This document shows positions 33,762-44,918 of a stretch of DNA of 64,000 bases, one piece after another. A model generated the notes under the pieces. The model made no database searches. It saw only the letters and a program-made list of their open reading frames with translations, and had not been told where the DNA came from. The DNA is taken from assembly GCA_934045905.1 (NCBI GenBank), contig OW203769.1:2247202-2311201 (forward strand), read 5' to 3'. Made by a program: the position numbers and the translations under genes. Each line of letters starts with the position of its first letter. The first letter of the stretch is position 1. Source of the stretch: Leuctra nigra (lineage: Eukaryota > Arthropoda > Insecta > Plecoptera > Leuctridae).

Positions 33762-35988
33762 CTCATGTTTTTATTCTTTTACTCTGCATAATGAGAATAA
33801 TGGTAGATTGCGGGCAGACATTTAATTATTCTCAAACTCAGGGTGAACTTAGTGGGGTGAAAAACTTCCGGGTTTTCACATCGTTTTGTGAACTTAGGCG
33901 GAAACTGAAGGTTGTGTACTTAAGTATAAACTTCGAGTTGTAGATTTCTTGCGGATGTAAACTTGGGTGTAATAGGTGGTAAATTTCCTGTTTAATAAAA
34001 ATCATTTCATCGATGTATTTTGTTATCATCTTATTTGTTTTGTTGAGATATACCGGATCCCTATGGCAACAGGATCCTGTAAAACAACACCATAACGTAA
34101 TTATATTTGTGTTAGTTGATTTGTTTCCATTGCCCAGACGAACCACTGCAGGTCAGTGAACTTATGGGAAATCAACCATCTGTTTTGTCATCCATGATCA
34201 TTTTCATTCAAATAACACTTCTATAGAAAACTATAAAGAAAAGAAGGCGATTTTTATACTTTATAACATTATGTTTTCAATTAATTCACTTTTATATTAA
34301 TGAACATTACTTAACTAAAGGTTAAAAATGTTGAAACAAAAGTTCGTACTCTGACGTTAAATATCAACATTTTCGGCGTGCTCCTTTACTTACTTTGCCG
34401 ATTAGAACTTAAGCGTCTAGAAAGTGAGATAACGATGCAAAAGCTCGTCACTTCTTACTCTGGAACCTGAGTATTAGAGAACAAAGGGCAATCGCGATCG
34501 CCGGCATATTTCCACAAGTCTTAAGACTCGTTCTCCTTTACTTTTTACTTCAGGGACGCAGTAAAAACAAAACGCCGAAACGAACTGACAAACTCCTGCT
34601 CACCAACAACGTTACATTACGATTATCGTCCAAAAGAACATCCTTTCCTCGTTCCAGAGCAATTTTATCTCTGAATTTTCTTTCCCCGCAATGAGTTTAT
34701 AATAAAAGTAAACTTCCGAAAGTTTCACTCTGGGAAAGTTCGCCGAACTGTTTCTCGTCATCAACTTCTTAAACACAACTTAAAGCTTCTTCATCTCAAA
34801 GCTTTTGTTTTCTTTCTCTCCTCTCGGCGACGACGTAAAAACGACGCCGACGCTGCTTTGACGCAAACCGACGGCGGGCGTCGCAGCCGTCGTCATGACT
34901 AACAATGTTATCAACAAACGTCTGTCTAGACTCAGAAGACACACAGTTGATATGATATTAGTGTTTGCTTTGATCTCTCGGTGGAGGTGCCGAGACGACG
35001 CCTGAATGCTACCCGCAACGCATGAACGTGTTGCGGGCTGCGTTTGTGAAATGCGGCTCTACTGCGGTCCGATTTAATGAATGTCCGAAAATGTGACGGA
35101 CATCTACTAACTGAACTAATTGGGATGAAAAACACATCTCTTGTTTCACGTGTTTCAAGGGTGTTATTAAGTATCACATGATTTATTTATTTATTTATTT
35201 ATTTTATTGTCTTTATTGTACATGTCTTTATTTTAGCATATTTCCTGTAGCACAGTTATGATATTTAATATTCGGTAGTGGGGAACCTTCGCTACAAGCA
35301 TTTTCCTCTTCCCTTCATCAGGAAAACAATGTAATGTTTTGTTTTTTTGATAGGTTTAAATACATATACAAAATTGTTATAATTGCTACAAATGTATAGT
35401 TTGTTATGTAATTGACCAATGTAGATCTCCTCCCCCCACTACGTCATAAAACAAAAGTCAACTGTCAGTTAACAGCAAACAGCTGTTTCTTACAGAATTT
35501 AACAGTTTTATAATCTACAAATTGCCATTAATAATAGTAATGATTTAAACTATCTACTTGAATCTTGTTCAGTCTCAATTAACTTATCATATGAGAGCTA
35601 AGGCCTTTTTAAGTTGACGAAACAATCCAGTGACAGAAGCCATTAAAAAGTAAAACAATTTGGCAACATACCTGACAAAATATAATTTGTTTCGTTGTAC
35701 CACTGTAATAATTGTCCAGCAATCATCAAACATGATTTATATGAGTTTAAATATATTGATTGTTCTATTTCAAGTGGTAAATTAAACTATTAAACACGTG
35801 TGAGCTAAATTATTTGATCTTTTTGAATTTCATTTGTTTCAATGAAAAATTGTTATTTTTCTAAGAACCCTGGAGTTACCATGGTAATACTTTTGTCTTT
35901 CATAAAGCAACGCCCACCTACATTGGTCAATTATGTTTTCCTAAAAACTGGAGCAATCAACATAAAATTGTAAAACACATAATAAAGG
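33762..35988. other. Longest mostly unique stretch, no gene proven
   Basis: A 106-codon frame (33623-33943) starts inside M-TTAA and continues here; no recognised domain. About 34800-34900 is CpG-rich (CGACGACGTAAAAACGACGC, GACGGCGGGCGTCGCAGCC). An 81-codon reverse frame (34932-35177) is unrecognised. (TTTA) repeats occupy about 35181-35206. An X-box-like GTTACCATGGTAAT lies at about 35876. If a gene lies in this window its exons would most plausibly be here, but I cannot show one. Confidence 0.4.
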
Positions 35989-36219
35989 GTACAGGGAAAG
36001 AACGCTCTAAGTCACATTCGGATGAAACTGAGATGAACGAAGTTTTATGTTGAAACTTTATCTATCTTCAATACAGATCAATTTCAAATGCTTTTTTCAA
36101 GACTTTGTGGCAATATTTTCTAAAAACTGAGATAATATTCTGAAAGCTCAAAAAGAACACAGCAAGATGACACCTAAAACTATTATAAAAAATAAATTGG
36201 CTCTAGGAGTTCCCTGTAC
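35989..36219. mobile_element. Repeat Q copy 2 with inverted GTACAGGGAA ends
   Basis: It starts GTACAGGGAAAGAACGCTC and ends GGAGTTCCCTGTAC. The ten terminal bases are inverted, so Q is probably a small DNA transposon of about 231 bases. The body matches 5715-5922. Confidence 0.65.
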
Positions 36220-37039
36220 TCTTCAAATGTTATCATTTTAATCACATATTATTTTGAAACGTTTTAAATCCCAAGTAAATACTAAGCTTCACAGCAATTT
36301 CGTGATTCCGAAAGCAGTTTCCTTTTACGGCATTCACGATCTAAAATGTAACTCATTGCTCCACACTCTCCTCCCAGAGTGCATTTATATCAATACAGAC
36401 AACCCCATCTAACTAGCATATTAGTAATCCAAGCGCACCACGCTGGTAACATGGAGAGTCGGTAAAGCAGTCCACCACGGCCCCCTGGCTGACCGAATGT
36501 TCGCTACGTGTGATTACATCAGCTCTAGACGGCCGTGGCTCGCTTAAGTGCCGCCCCCGGCTTGATTTGTGCCTCCCCCAAGAGGCCGGGGAGGGGGCGG
36601 TCAGCGAGACCATTACAAGCAGCCGCCGCTTCTTCCACGGCGTGAGGACGCAGTCAAGAGGGTGGCGATCTTCTTGCCGCAGTCAGGTTATTAGTTGCGA
36701 CGTGGGGTGTGGGTAGGGGGGGGGGGGGGAGTTATCAAAAATACGATCTGCAGTGTGTCTGAGGTTTTTGCACTTGTGGATAGAGTTAGAGATTGAACAT
36801 TTTTATCACTAGAGGCTCTACAATCGCGATACTACAGACGAGCATGATTGAGGAATCGAAGAAAAGTTAGAACGTAATCCTTCAGTGCTTAATCTCGCCG
36901 TATTTAAATAAGCACTTTTCTACTTTACTTTGTGCCACTTAAACTCACTGTCAGACTTTTAATGATTACTTTGAACGGCTAGAATTCGAAGTCTTTGATT
37001 TTGAAACGTTTTTTAACTTCCATTAACAACCACCGTGTT
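36220..37039. other. Unique, with a GC-rich block and hairpin
   Basis: About 36435-36690 is strongly GC-rich. CCGCCCCCGGCTTG pairs with CAAGAGGCCGGGGAGGGGGC over 36551-36600. A run of 14 G follows at about 36717-36730 and could form a quadruplex. Opposite open frames of 66-68 codons are unrecognised. A CpG-island-like promoter is possible. Confidence 0.4.
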
Positions 37040-37507
37040 AAGGAATCGATCGATCTGATATTTTGAACACATTAATGCCATAGTAGCGGGCACGTATATA
37101 TAGTTTTTGAACGATATTCTGTGATTTGTTCAAAATTAAAAGCGGAACCGTTTGACCGAATTACTTTAAATTTTGCATGGTCATTGGCACCAATATTTGA
37201 GGTGCCCTGACAATTTTGAGACAAATTAGGCGAAGAATAAATGGCAATTGACATTGTTTATACAATTTAAGTCAATATTTGACAATTGACATAATAATTG
37301 ACAAAATTGACAATGCATGTTTTAAAATTATTATTCATATGTATTCAAATTAATTTCAAAGAAATTACCACTGCCCAAATGACGAATTTAATTTCATTAT
37401 CGCCATTGGGATTTCCAAGGCCTGTCGAGTAGCAACAACTGTCACACTCATATTAATCGTATTACAAATGTTCGCTTATGAACGCGTTGCACAAAGCGTT
37501 TTCCAAG
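37040..37507 (+). mobile_element. HLE copy, diverged, CAAG end
   Basis: ATCGATCGATCTGATATTTT (just upstream), TTTGCATGGTCATTGGCACC, CCAAGGCCTGTCGAGTAG and TTCGCTTATGAACGCGTTGC, then AAAGCGTTTTCCAAG followed by T. A short (TTGACAAT)-like degenerate repeat lies inside at about 37250-37315. Confidence 0.65.
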
Positions 37508-38027
37508 TCTAACCTATGTCACATTTCCCATACCTTCCAGTAACTTTGAATGTCTATTCATAAACGGCCCCTCCATAACTCACGACCTCGTTTAACCTAC
37601 GCCACAATATCTCCAGCCGTTCCGAACGTCAATTCATGAACATATCTCCAAGTCGTTAGAAACGTCATTTCTTCATTCCACGTCAATAAAACGTTTTCTT
37701 CTATCGAATAATGTATCATCCGAAACTGTTTTTCCGCAACAAATATCAGCGGAGACGAGTCAGTTTTATGCTCCATTTGTTTTAATGCCCGGCCTCGACG
37801 AAGACTCGATAAAACCCGGCGGCGTCAATATTCGATGACCTGACTCAGGTCCGGGATTAGACTCCATCGGATTCGCAGCGCTTCATTCGCTGTGATTTAT
37901 AAATGGATACGAACAGCTAATGAAGTCACCGTTCTTGGTATTTGTAATGGGTGGAATTGGTTTAGTTAGCAAAGATAATACTCTATAGAAAGATGACGGG
38001 AAACGTTCATTTTTGTGGTTACCTGTC
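37508..38027. other. Unique sequence
   Basis: GC rises around 37790-37890 (CCCGGCCTCGACGAAGACTC). No gene or element recognised. Confidence 0.45.
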
Positions 38028-38105
38028 TTAGGGCCGGTATTATAATTAGTTTAAGCTACAGTTAGCTTAAACTGTAGCACAAACTATTGGGAATATCGGC
38101 CCTAA
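38028..38105. mobile_element. FB-G type mini-foldback, 72 bases, TWA flanks
   Basis: GGGCCGGTATTATAATTAGT on the left and the near complement ending ATATCGGCCC on the right. An inner pair is TTTAAGCTACAGTTAGC/TTAAACTGTAGC. The flanks are TTA (38028-38030) and TAA (38103-38105), consistent with a TWA target. Confidence 0.75.
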
Positions 38106-39253
38106 GTCTTCCAACTGCCTCCAACCTATTGGGTTAAGGTAAGATTGTACTAAAAAAAAAAATTGGAAATATTAATTTTTATTTTTTATTAATTAGTTTA
38201 ATTATATTTAAATCGTTTTGTGAAAGTATATTGCCGTGGTTACAATCTAAATACATTATTTTTGATGTACTACATTTTCGTCGAAAAAGAGTCTCCAGCA
38301 CTAGTAATGCAATAGGCAGCGTGTTTAGACAACAGATGGCACTGTAAAAAGTACAGACAGAGCCACCTAATCTGTGGGAAGGAAGCTTACCTTTTGGCAA
38401 GGCGTCCAAGTCGCTGCAGTTATATGTTATGTTGCTGCACATATTACGCATTATCAATTCTTAAAATTTACACATGTTTATCTAATGTTTATTCGCCTAC
38501 AAAATATTGATAATAAAGTGTTCACAATTTCACTGAATCTGATCACAATATTAATTTGCGCGACTAAGTTCTGATTCCGAAATATTTTGAGTACATTTGT
38601 TGACATCTGATCGGTTGCTAGGTCACGGCCAATGAGAAATAAAACAGTCGACGATCTTCCCACAAAAGTTGCTAATTTCTCTCACTTGTGGCGAACACTC
38701 GGTGCCTATAGCAACTTGGTCTGTATATTTCAAATGCGTTTATCTCTTTTATATTATTTTTCAAGGTCATGTTCCCTTTTCTTGAAATCCATTGGAGATA
38801 ATGAGCTGAAATTTTTACTGTACCTTCAGCAAGTTAATTAGAACAAATAAGTCCACTTTGAATGCAATAGCATTGTTATTTATTGTTATAAAAATTAAAA
38901 TGTATTGAAAAATGTTGTGATATTGACAATGTAAAAATATTTGACCTTGACAAATTATTAAAAGAGAAGTACACCATCAAATTGAACAAAAGTGGACTTA
39001 AATTGATCTCCATATGTCCTCAATACATGGTAAAAATTTCAAACATGTAGGTCAAGTACTTCATGAGAAAAAGGTACATAAACAAACTCAAAATTAACAT
39101 TGTTAGTATAGGGCGTACAATCTTACCTTAAGTTATTAAATTACTCAATTTTGTTTAAACAGTACTAAAATATGCTGGGTAATCTTATTAAATAAATTTT
39201 CATTATTTAATTTAATATTTAACCCATTTTTATGGACTTTTTTTATTGTGTGA
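38106..39253. other. Unique AT-rich sequence
   Basis: No repeat family recognised. Several open frames of 60-92 codons without recognisable domains. Confidence 0.45.
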
Positions 39254-39533
39254 TCAAGCGAGCGGAGAGAGCGTCTCCACTTGAATCTTATGGCTCGAAT
39301 CTCTGTTTCGTTTGTTTTTATTTGTGCATCTGGCGTCTTCTGCCAAACGAAGTAACGGAGCAGGCAATTTTTTTTCACTAAAATTATATTACTATTATGG
39401 TAGTAATAGTATCATAATTCACAACTTCAAGAGTTACAATCGTAATCAGTAAAATGTCATTCATCCACATAAATTACTTTTCTGTACTTTTGCTCGCTTA
39501 TCAACGCGTTACATCAAAAAAGTGTTTTCCTAG
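39254..39533 (+). mobile_element. HLE subfamily b copy with TC...CTAG termini
   Basis: It starts TCAAGCGAGCGGAGAGAGCG after a host A and ends TATCAACGCGTT, then AAGTGTTTTCCTAG before a host T. Of all copies here it comes closest to the textbook Helitron layout (A, TC, body, CTRR, T). The body matches 10605-10943 (CGTCTCCACTTGAA, AACGAAGTAACGG). Confidence 0.7.
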
Positions 39534-39865
39534 TTTAATTTGTAATGCATGCCATCTTAAAATCACATTATCTACCAAGCCCACTATGTATTTAGTTGTA
39601 TTAAAGTTCCGAAGTCCCAATGCAGTGTAAATTCGGACATAAGTACACTCATTTCTTGATTGTCTTTTGAAATGTTTTATCATTGCCAGTCCTACTTGTC
39701 GGTATTAGCTACGTCATGAGGGTTTAGTATGAAGAATAGGAAAGGGGATAGCATCGCGCCCTGCAATCTCGTCTACGTCATCGTCTGTTGGCGCGCTGAT
39801 AGTGGCGCTATCTACACGCGAGACTTATCAACCAGGTTTCATGGCGCGTTTAACTACATGTTACC
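39534..39865. other. Unique sequence next to the pentamer array
   Basis: Contains a small palindrome GATAGTGGCGCTATC at about 39799. Nothing else recognised. Confidence 0.45.
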
Positions 39866-40921
39866 GAGCCGAGCCGAGCCGAGTCGAGCCGAGCCGAGTC
39901 GAGCCGAGTCGAGCCGAGTCGAGCCGAGCCGAGCCGAGCCGAGCCGAGCCGAGCCGAGCCGAGCCGAGCCGAGCCGAGTCGAGCCGAGTCGAGCCGAGTC
40001 GAGCCGAGTCGAGCCGAGTCGAGCCGAGTCGAGCCGAGCCGAGCCGAGTCGATCCGAGCCGAGTCGAGCCAAACCGAGCCGAGTCGAGCCGAGTCGAGCC
40101 GAGTCGAGCCGAGCCGAGTCGAGCCGAGCCGAGTCGAGCCGAGTCGAGCCGAGTCGAGCCGAGTCGAGCCGAGTCGAGCCGAGTCGAGCCGAGTCGAGCC
40201 GAGTCGAGCCGAGCCGAGTCGAGCCAAGCCGAGCCGAGCCGAGCCGAGCCGAGCCGAGCCGAGCCGAGCCGAGCCGAGTCGAGCCGAGTCGAGCCGAGTC
40301 GAGCCGAGTCGAGCCGAGTCGAGCCGAGCCGAGTCGAGCCGAGCCGAGCCGAGTCGAGCCGAGCCGAGCCGAGCCGAGTCGAGCCGAGTCGAGCCGAGTC
40401 GAGCCGAGTCGAGCCGAGCCGAGCCGAGCCGAGCCGAGCCGAGCCGAGTCGAGCCGAGTCGAGCCGAGTCGAGCCGAGTCGAGCCGAGTCGAGCCGAGTC
40501 GAGCCGAGTCGAGCCGAGTCGAGCCGAGTCGAGCCGAGTCGAGCCGAGTCGAGCCGAGTCGAGCCGAGTCGAGCCGAGTCGAGCCGAGCCGAGCCGAGCC
40601 GAGTCGAGCCGAGCCGAGCCGAGTCGAGCCGAGCCGAGCCGAGCCGAGTCGAGCCGAGTCGAGCCGAGTCGAGCCGAGCCGAGCCGAGTCGAGCCGAGCC
40701 GAGCCGAGCCGAGCCGAGCCGAGCCGAGCCGAGCCGAGTCGAGCCGAGCCGAGCCGAGCCGAGCCGAGCCGAGCCGAGTCGAGCCGAGCCGAGCCGAGCC
40801 GAGCCGAGCCGAGTCGAGCCGAGTCGAGCCGAGCCGAGCCGAGTCGAGCCGAGTCGAGCCGAGTCGAGCCGAGTCGAGCCGAGTCGAGCCGAGCCGAGCC
40901 GAGTCGAGCCGAGTCGAGCCG
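39866..40921. repeat. Satellite E, GAGYC pentamer array, about 211 units
   Basis: The unit is GAGCC or GAGTC. Stretches of strict alternation (period 10) at about 40441-40580 lie between runs of pure GAGCC. Only a handful of other variants occur (GATCC near 40051, AAACC near 40070, AAGCC near 40225). Period 5 keeps both strands open for hundreds of codons (for example 425 codons from 39729), so those frames are artefacts. Every unit junction is a CpG, about 210 in 1.05 kb with almost no decay. Confidence 0.98.
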
Positions 40922-41187
40922 GTCAGCTTTAAAACATGAAATCACAGTATCTCGGTATGTGAATTCGCACTGCGTATTTTACATTGTTTTTAGCGCTTTA
41001 AGCTAAAACCCGGTTTTATTTTGTGCGTAATCCAATGCAGGAGTATTTATTTTATGAAAGTAATGTTATAAATTGCTGGTCTGAAAATAGAAACGAATTT
41101 TGCATTCTACGTCGTAATTAATTAATTGCATTTTCCAAAACGTGTATATTTTATCGGCAGCTAGGTAATTGAGTACAAACGAATGAG
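40922..41187. other. AT-rich spacer
   Basis: No feature recognised. Confidence 0.5.
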
Positions 41188-41560
41188 TATGGCGTTGATG
41201 ATAATAATGACGAAGGCGATGATGAAGAAATGAAAATGATGGAATGTGGAAGGAGGCTCACGTGATCTATTAGTAGGAACCATCCAATCATTTGTCCCTT
41301 CTGAGGAAAAACAACGAAAATCTTTCGGAAAGTTCGACCGCAAGAATCGAAACCAGCGCCCCTATTCTCGAAACAGTTATCACGTTATGAGTTATGATAT
41401 GACGAAAAGTCATAATATTAACATGGTGGGAGATAGGACAACCCTCTTTTTGATATCATAACTTGGAGTTATGACGTGATACTGATAACTGTTTCGAGAA
41501 TAGACCCCCTGGTCTGCAAATCTGGTGCATTTACAACTAAGCCAATATGCTTTGTATTTT
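41188..41560 (-). mobile_element. SINE-1-like copy split inside its tRNA head
   Basis: Reverse strand. The body lies at 41188-41345 (GATGATGAAGAAATGA, GGAAGGAGGCTC, CTATTAGTAGG). The B box is read as GGTTTCGATTC at about 41345-41355. After the FB-F insert, the A box TGGCTTAGTTG and the following text ending GCAGACCAGG appear at about 41513-41556. The two halves of a tRNA-like promoter are therefore separated by about 150 bases. Confidence 0.65.
41357..41508. mobile_element. FB-F foldback inserted in SINE head
   Basis: CGCCCCTATTCTCGAAACAG and TTATCACGTTATGAGTTATG on the left face ATAACTTGGAGTTATGACGT and CTGTTTCGAGAATAGACCCC on the right. The outer triplets are CAG (41354-41356) and CTG (41509-41511), the same arrangement as FB-E. 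Confidence 0.8.
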
Positions 41561-41966
41561 GTGAAAAATAGAATAAAAACAAAATCAATGGTTACTGCAG
41601 CCGGTTTGTTAAATTGTATTGATAAAAGTGGCCGAATCATCACATGTCCATGTTTGTTCTTACTCAGAAACCATGAAGTGAATGATTTGAGGCTTTTGTA
41701 TACAACTGTAATGATTAATCAATTTAGACAGAAAACAAAAACGAAAACGAGAATGAAATGAACATCGGGCGCGTCTATAGAAGCTGGAAATGTGTTTAAA
41801 TGTCTAGAGCTATTCATCAGTGTTATTCAGCCCATGAAACATCTCTACGTATTGAAGCTTTGTGTGACGTCACATTCGGATTCAAATGCGCATCAAGTGG
41901 GAAGCCTCCTCTCATTTCATTAAACTAAATTCGTAAATAACAAAACAGATAACAATCACAAACACA
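41561..41966. other. Unique sequence with a CRE octamer
   Basis: A perfect TGACGTCA lies at 41875-41882. No gene recognised. The last eight bases (41959-41966, CAAACACA) are the left target duplication of the next element. Confidence 0.45.
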
Positions 41967-42415
41967 CAAGGGCGTATTCAGGGGGGGGGGGGCCGGGGGG
42001 GCAATGCCCCCCCCCTGAAATCAGGGTTTAATCTAAGAAAATAAGCACATTTAAAATAAGATGTGAAAAAAATATTAAAAATAAACATATGAAGTCAAAA
42101 ACGTTCCAAAATGGTTAGAATTGAGTTAAAACTCTAAAACATTTCCGGGGCTATGCGCCCCGGACTTGCATATCGTAATGAGTTTAATAAATGTACCTAT
42201 TTTTAAACCTTTGAGACCAATTTTTGGATATTTTGTAATTTATAATTCCTCCAAGTAGCTATACACTGCGATTCAAAATTGCACCTAAGTGAATGACCTT
42301 GATCCAAAATTTTCTCGGGGGCTATGCCCCCGAACCCCCTGTTTTTCACTGTTATTTTTCAAAATATTAGTAATGTCTGGCCCCCCCCCGAAATTTCATC
42401 CTGGATACGCCCTTG
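41967..42415. mobile_element. hAT-like element, 449 bases, perfect 8-base duplication
   Basis: The termini CAAGGGCGTATTCAGG and CCTGGATACGCCCTTG are inverted. CAAACACA flanks both sides (41959-41966, 42416-42423). Inside are runs of G and C facing each other and the GGGGCTATGCGCCCC hairpin shared with repeat P at 18125-18670. No transposase frame. The intact duplication implies recent insertion. Confidence 0.85.
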
Positions 42416-42513
42416 CAAACACACTTATCACTTGAGGAATGGAAAGTTTTCATTAATTAAAATCAATTTCAAAAGTTATGGGACACTTTGGCGGGAAAAC
42501 GGCACGTAATGAG

Positions 42514-42619
42514 AATCAGGAAATTTATGTCATTTCTAATTCCACAACAATGTGTTACCATGGTGGTATACTTTGTTGCCATGGCAACATAATCAATTAA
42601 TGTGATGTACATTTTCCTG
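42514..42619. repeat. Imperfect foldback with a central X-box
   Basis: CAGGAAATTTATGTCATTTC faces AATGTACATTTTCCTG. The centre holds GTTACCATGGTGG and a perfect GTTGCCATGGCAAC (42575-42588). The arms are diverged. Confidence 0.55.
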
Positions 42620-42670
42620 TTTTAAAGTTAGAAGAAATCTATCAAACTTTGTAAATCAATTCCGAGAGAA

Positions 42671-42952
42671 TACGGAACAGGTTGGGTGAGTGGTTAACGC
42701 TCTGAACTTGTATTCCGGAGGCCCGGGTTCGATTCCCGCGGTCGTCCTTCCTGACTGGGGTTTTCTCGTCGATTTCTCTCAGTCGAAAGGCAAATGCTGG
42801 GAACTAATACTAATAGGCCACGACTGCCTCCTTCCCACATTCCATCCTTACATACTCTTCACCATCATCTCCCAATCATCATCATAATCATTCATCCGTC
42901 GCCATTAGCCTCGCTGCAGAACAGTGCGACGTTAAGCCCCAGACAAAAAAAA
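42671..42952 (+). mobile_element. SINE-1, full length, with 10-base duplication
   Basis: 282 bases between perfect direct repeats TCCGAGAGAA (42661-42670, 42953-42962). The tRNA-derived head has A box TGGGTGAGTGG (42683-42693) and B box GGTTCGATTCC (42726-42736), the RNA polymerase III internal promoter. The body (TGACTGGGGTTTTCTCGTCG, CTAATAGGCCACGACTGCCT, CATCCGTCGCCATTAGCC) is shared by five other copies. The 3' tail is a short A run after GCGACGTTAAGCCCCAGAC. It depends on a partner LINE for mobility (family knowledge). The acceptor stem is not tRNA-like, so it is not a functional tRNA gene. Confidence 0.92.
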
Positions 42953-42962
42953 TCCGAGAGAA

Positions 42963-43964
42963 CTATTCAACCAACAACATAAGTAATAACATACCTATGT
43001 TTAGCAAAGTCTCATCTACCTTAATAATACAATTATCTGATTTATAGGAGAATTCCCTATTCCATGCATCTCTGATCACTCCGTATAATACGAACTAGAA
43101 TTCCACAACAAACACATCGGGTACTCCGGGGTTGTTGACCTCCAGCAGAGAGTAACTTGGAGGCTAAATCTTGTGAATACCCGCTTTAAACCCCTTTACG
43201 TTTGTATTGTATAGAACTTGAATAAGTTGAAGGCTGAGGCCCACTTGTCAACTTCTACAAGTTTTAAACAATGGAAACGGGAGAGCGAATTGGCCTCATG
43301 TTTTCTTTCAGAAGTTATGCGTGACAAAATGACCCAGAAAGCGCTGACAGAGAATGGTGGGGTCTAGAAATAGTTGGTATAATATTAAGTTTCCAGATAG
43401 AAATAGGAAATGTGTCATTGTCATCGGAGCAGAATTGACTTTTTAAAATAAGGATTCAAGGGACTTAAAATACATGGGTAAAAATGTATGGGTAAAATGT
43501 AAAATGCCTTTTTCAATCTATGACAATTCGTGTTTTCAACTTTTCAACTTTTTCACAAATAATCAGAATAAGAATCAAGATTATTGTTTCACTGTTTAAT
43601 TTGTATTTTGTATTTTGTTTATTTACTGAGAACAATAAAAATTGTATACACATATTGTCAAAGATTACTAAATAAACATAATAACATGAAACAAGTGAAG
43701 TTAAAAGCCAATATTACAAGTAAAAAAGTGAAAGTTTACTTAAAAGTGAGGACAAACATTGTCCAAACAAAATCGACACATTAATAAACACTAAGCATAA
43801 CTGGGAAAATCAAGTTAAGAGTCAAGAAATTCTTGAACACTGTAGAAAGAGAGTTCGATCTGAATGCAGTCCTGCACTGAATATTCTTAACATGTTCAGC
43901 CAATTTATTATAGAGCCTACGATTATAGAGCCTATTAGAATTAATATTATTAAAATCAATTCAA
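42963..43964. other. Unique sequence, no gene recognised
   Basis: AT-rich with no repeat family apart from simple runs. A 66-codon frame at 43584-43784 is lysine-rich and unrecognised. Confidence 0.45.
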
Positions 43965-44047
43965 TTAGTGGCGACGGATGGGAGATGATGGTGAAGAAAA
44001 TGGAGGAATGGAGGGTGGGAAGAACGCTGTCGTGGACTATTCGTATG
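43965..44047 (-). mobile_element. SINE-1 fragment at gap edge
   Basis: GGCGACGGATGGGAGATGAT then GGTGAAGA, GGGTGGGAAG and GTCGTGG match the reversed SINE. It is cut by the gap. Confidence 0.7.
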
Positions 44048-44247
44048 NNNNNNNNNNNNNNNNNNNNNNNNNNNNNNNNNNNNNNNNNNNNNNNNNNNNN
44101 NNNNNNNNNNNNNNNNNNNNNNNNNNNNNNNNNNNNNNNNNNNNNNNNNNNNNNNNNNNNNNNNNNNNNNNNNNNNNNNNNNNNNNNNNNNNNNNNNNNN
44201 NNNNNNNNNNNNNNNNNNNNNNNNNNNNNNNNNNNNNNNNNNNNNNN
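44048..44247. other. Assembly gap (200 N)
   Basis: Exactly 200 N, fixed-size placeholder. A GA microsatellite emerges on its right side, which probably caused the break. Confidence 0.98.
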
Positions 44248-44302
44248 AGAGAGAGAGAGAGGAGAGAGAGAAGAGAGAGGAGAGAGAGAGAGAGAGAGAG
44301 AG
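44248..44302. repeat. (GA)n microsatellite, partly interrupted
   Basis: GA dinucleotides with occasional GGAGA and GAAGA interruptions. The true length is unknown because it starts in the gap. Confidence 0.95.
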
Positions 44303-44918
44303 AAGATTTGAATTATGTTTAATGTGATTTGGGAAGACGCCGATGATTTTGATGAATATTGAACGATTTGCGAAGGGAAGGAAACAACCAATAGGTATAA
44401 AATCGGATTCTCAACTTCAGAACTTTTCTGAGTGATACTTCCAACTTCTGCATACAAATGAGACTTTATTATTCGTTATGTTGTGTTCCAATACGTTAAA
44501 CATACACATGGACGCTTTTCATTAACCTATCTTCTTTGATTTTTACCTGCAGTTGTTTACTTATGTTTATTTAATATTGAATAATACGTAGTATTTGTGT
44601 TTTCAATGATTCCACGAATATTTGCTATACGAATTATATTAGCTTTCTGAGTGGCTTATTTATATTATTTAAGATTTGTTTGAATGCTTCGAAATAGGAC
44701 ACGCAAAAATCTTGTAAGAGAATTCACCTAAGTAGATTATTGGTAAAAATTATATGATTTTGTACCAGAAGGCTCCAAGATGGTTCAATCTTTTAAATAT
44801 CTGATAAAATGTTTCAAAAACTTAACAAAATGATACAAGTTTTATTTTATTAATTGCAAATTTTTTAGTACAATGAAATTATATAAGTAAGTGATATTTT
44901 AAATATTTTTTTTCATAA
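44303..44918. other. AT-rich unique sequence
   Basis: No feature recognised. Confidence 0.5.

Noticed and set aside
39866..40921. Interstitial telomere-type repeat
   Set aside because: The pentamer is GAGCC/GAGTC, not a rotation or complement of the arthropod TTAGG repeat.
39729..41006. 425-codon SRAEP repeat open frame and 363-codon reverse frame
   Set aside because: Both come from the GAGYC pentamer array, whose period keeps multiple frames on both strands free of stops.
42671..42745. Possible tRNA gene
   Set aside because: A and B boxes are present, but there is no matching acceptor stem and the unit continues into a SINE body with a target duplication.
43822..44457. 211-codon reverse frame across the gap
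   Set aside because: Most of it is unknown N sequence plus a GA/CT microsatellite translation.
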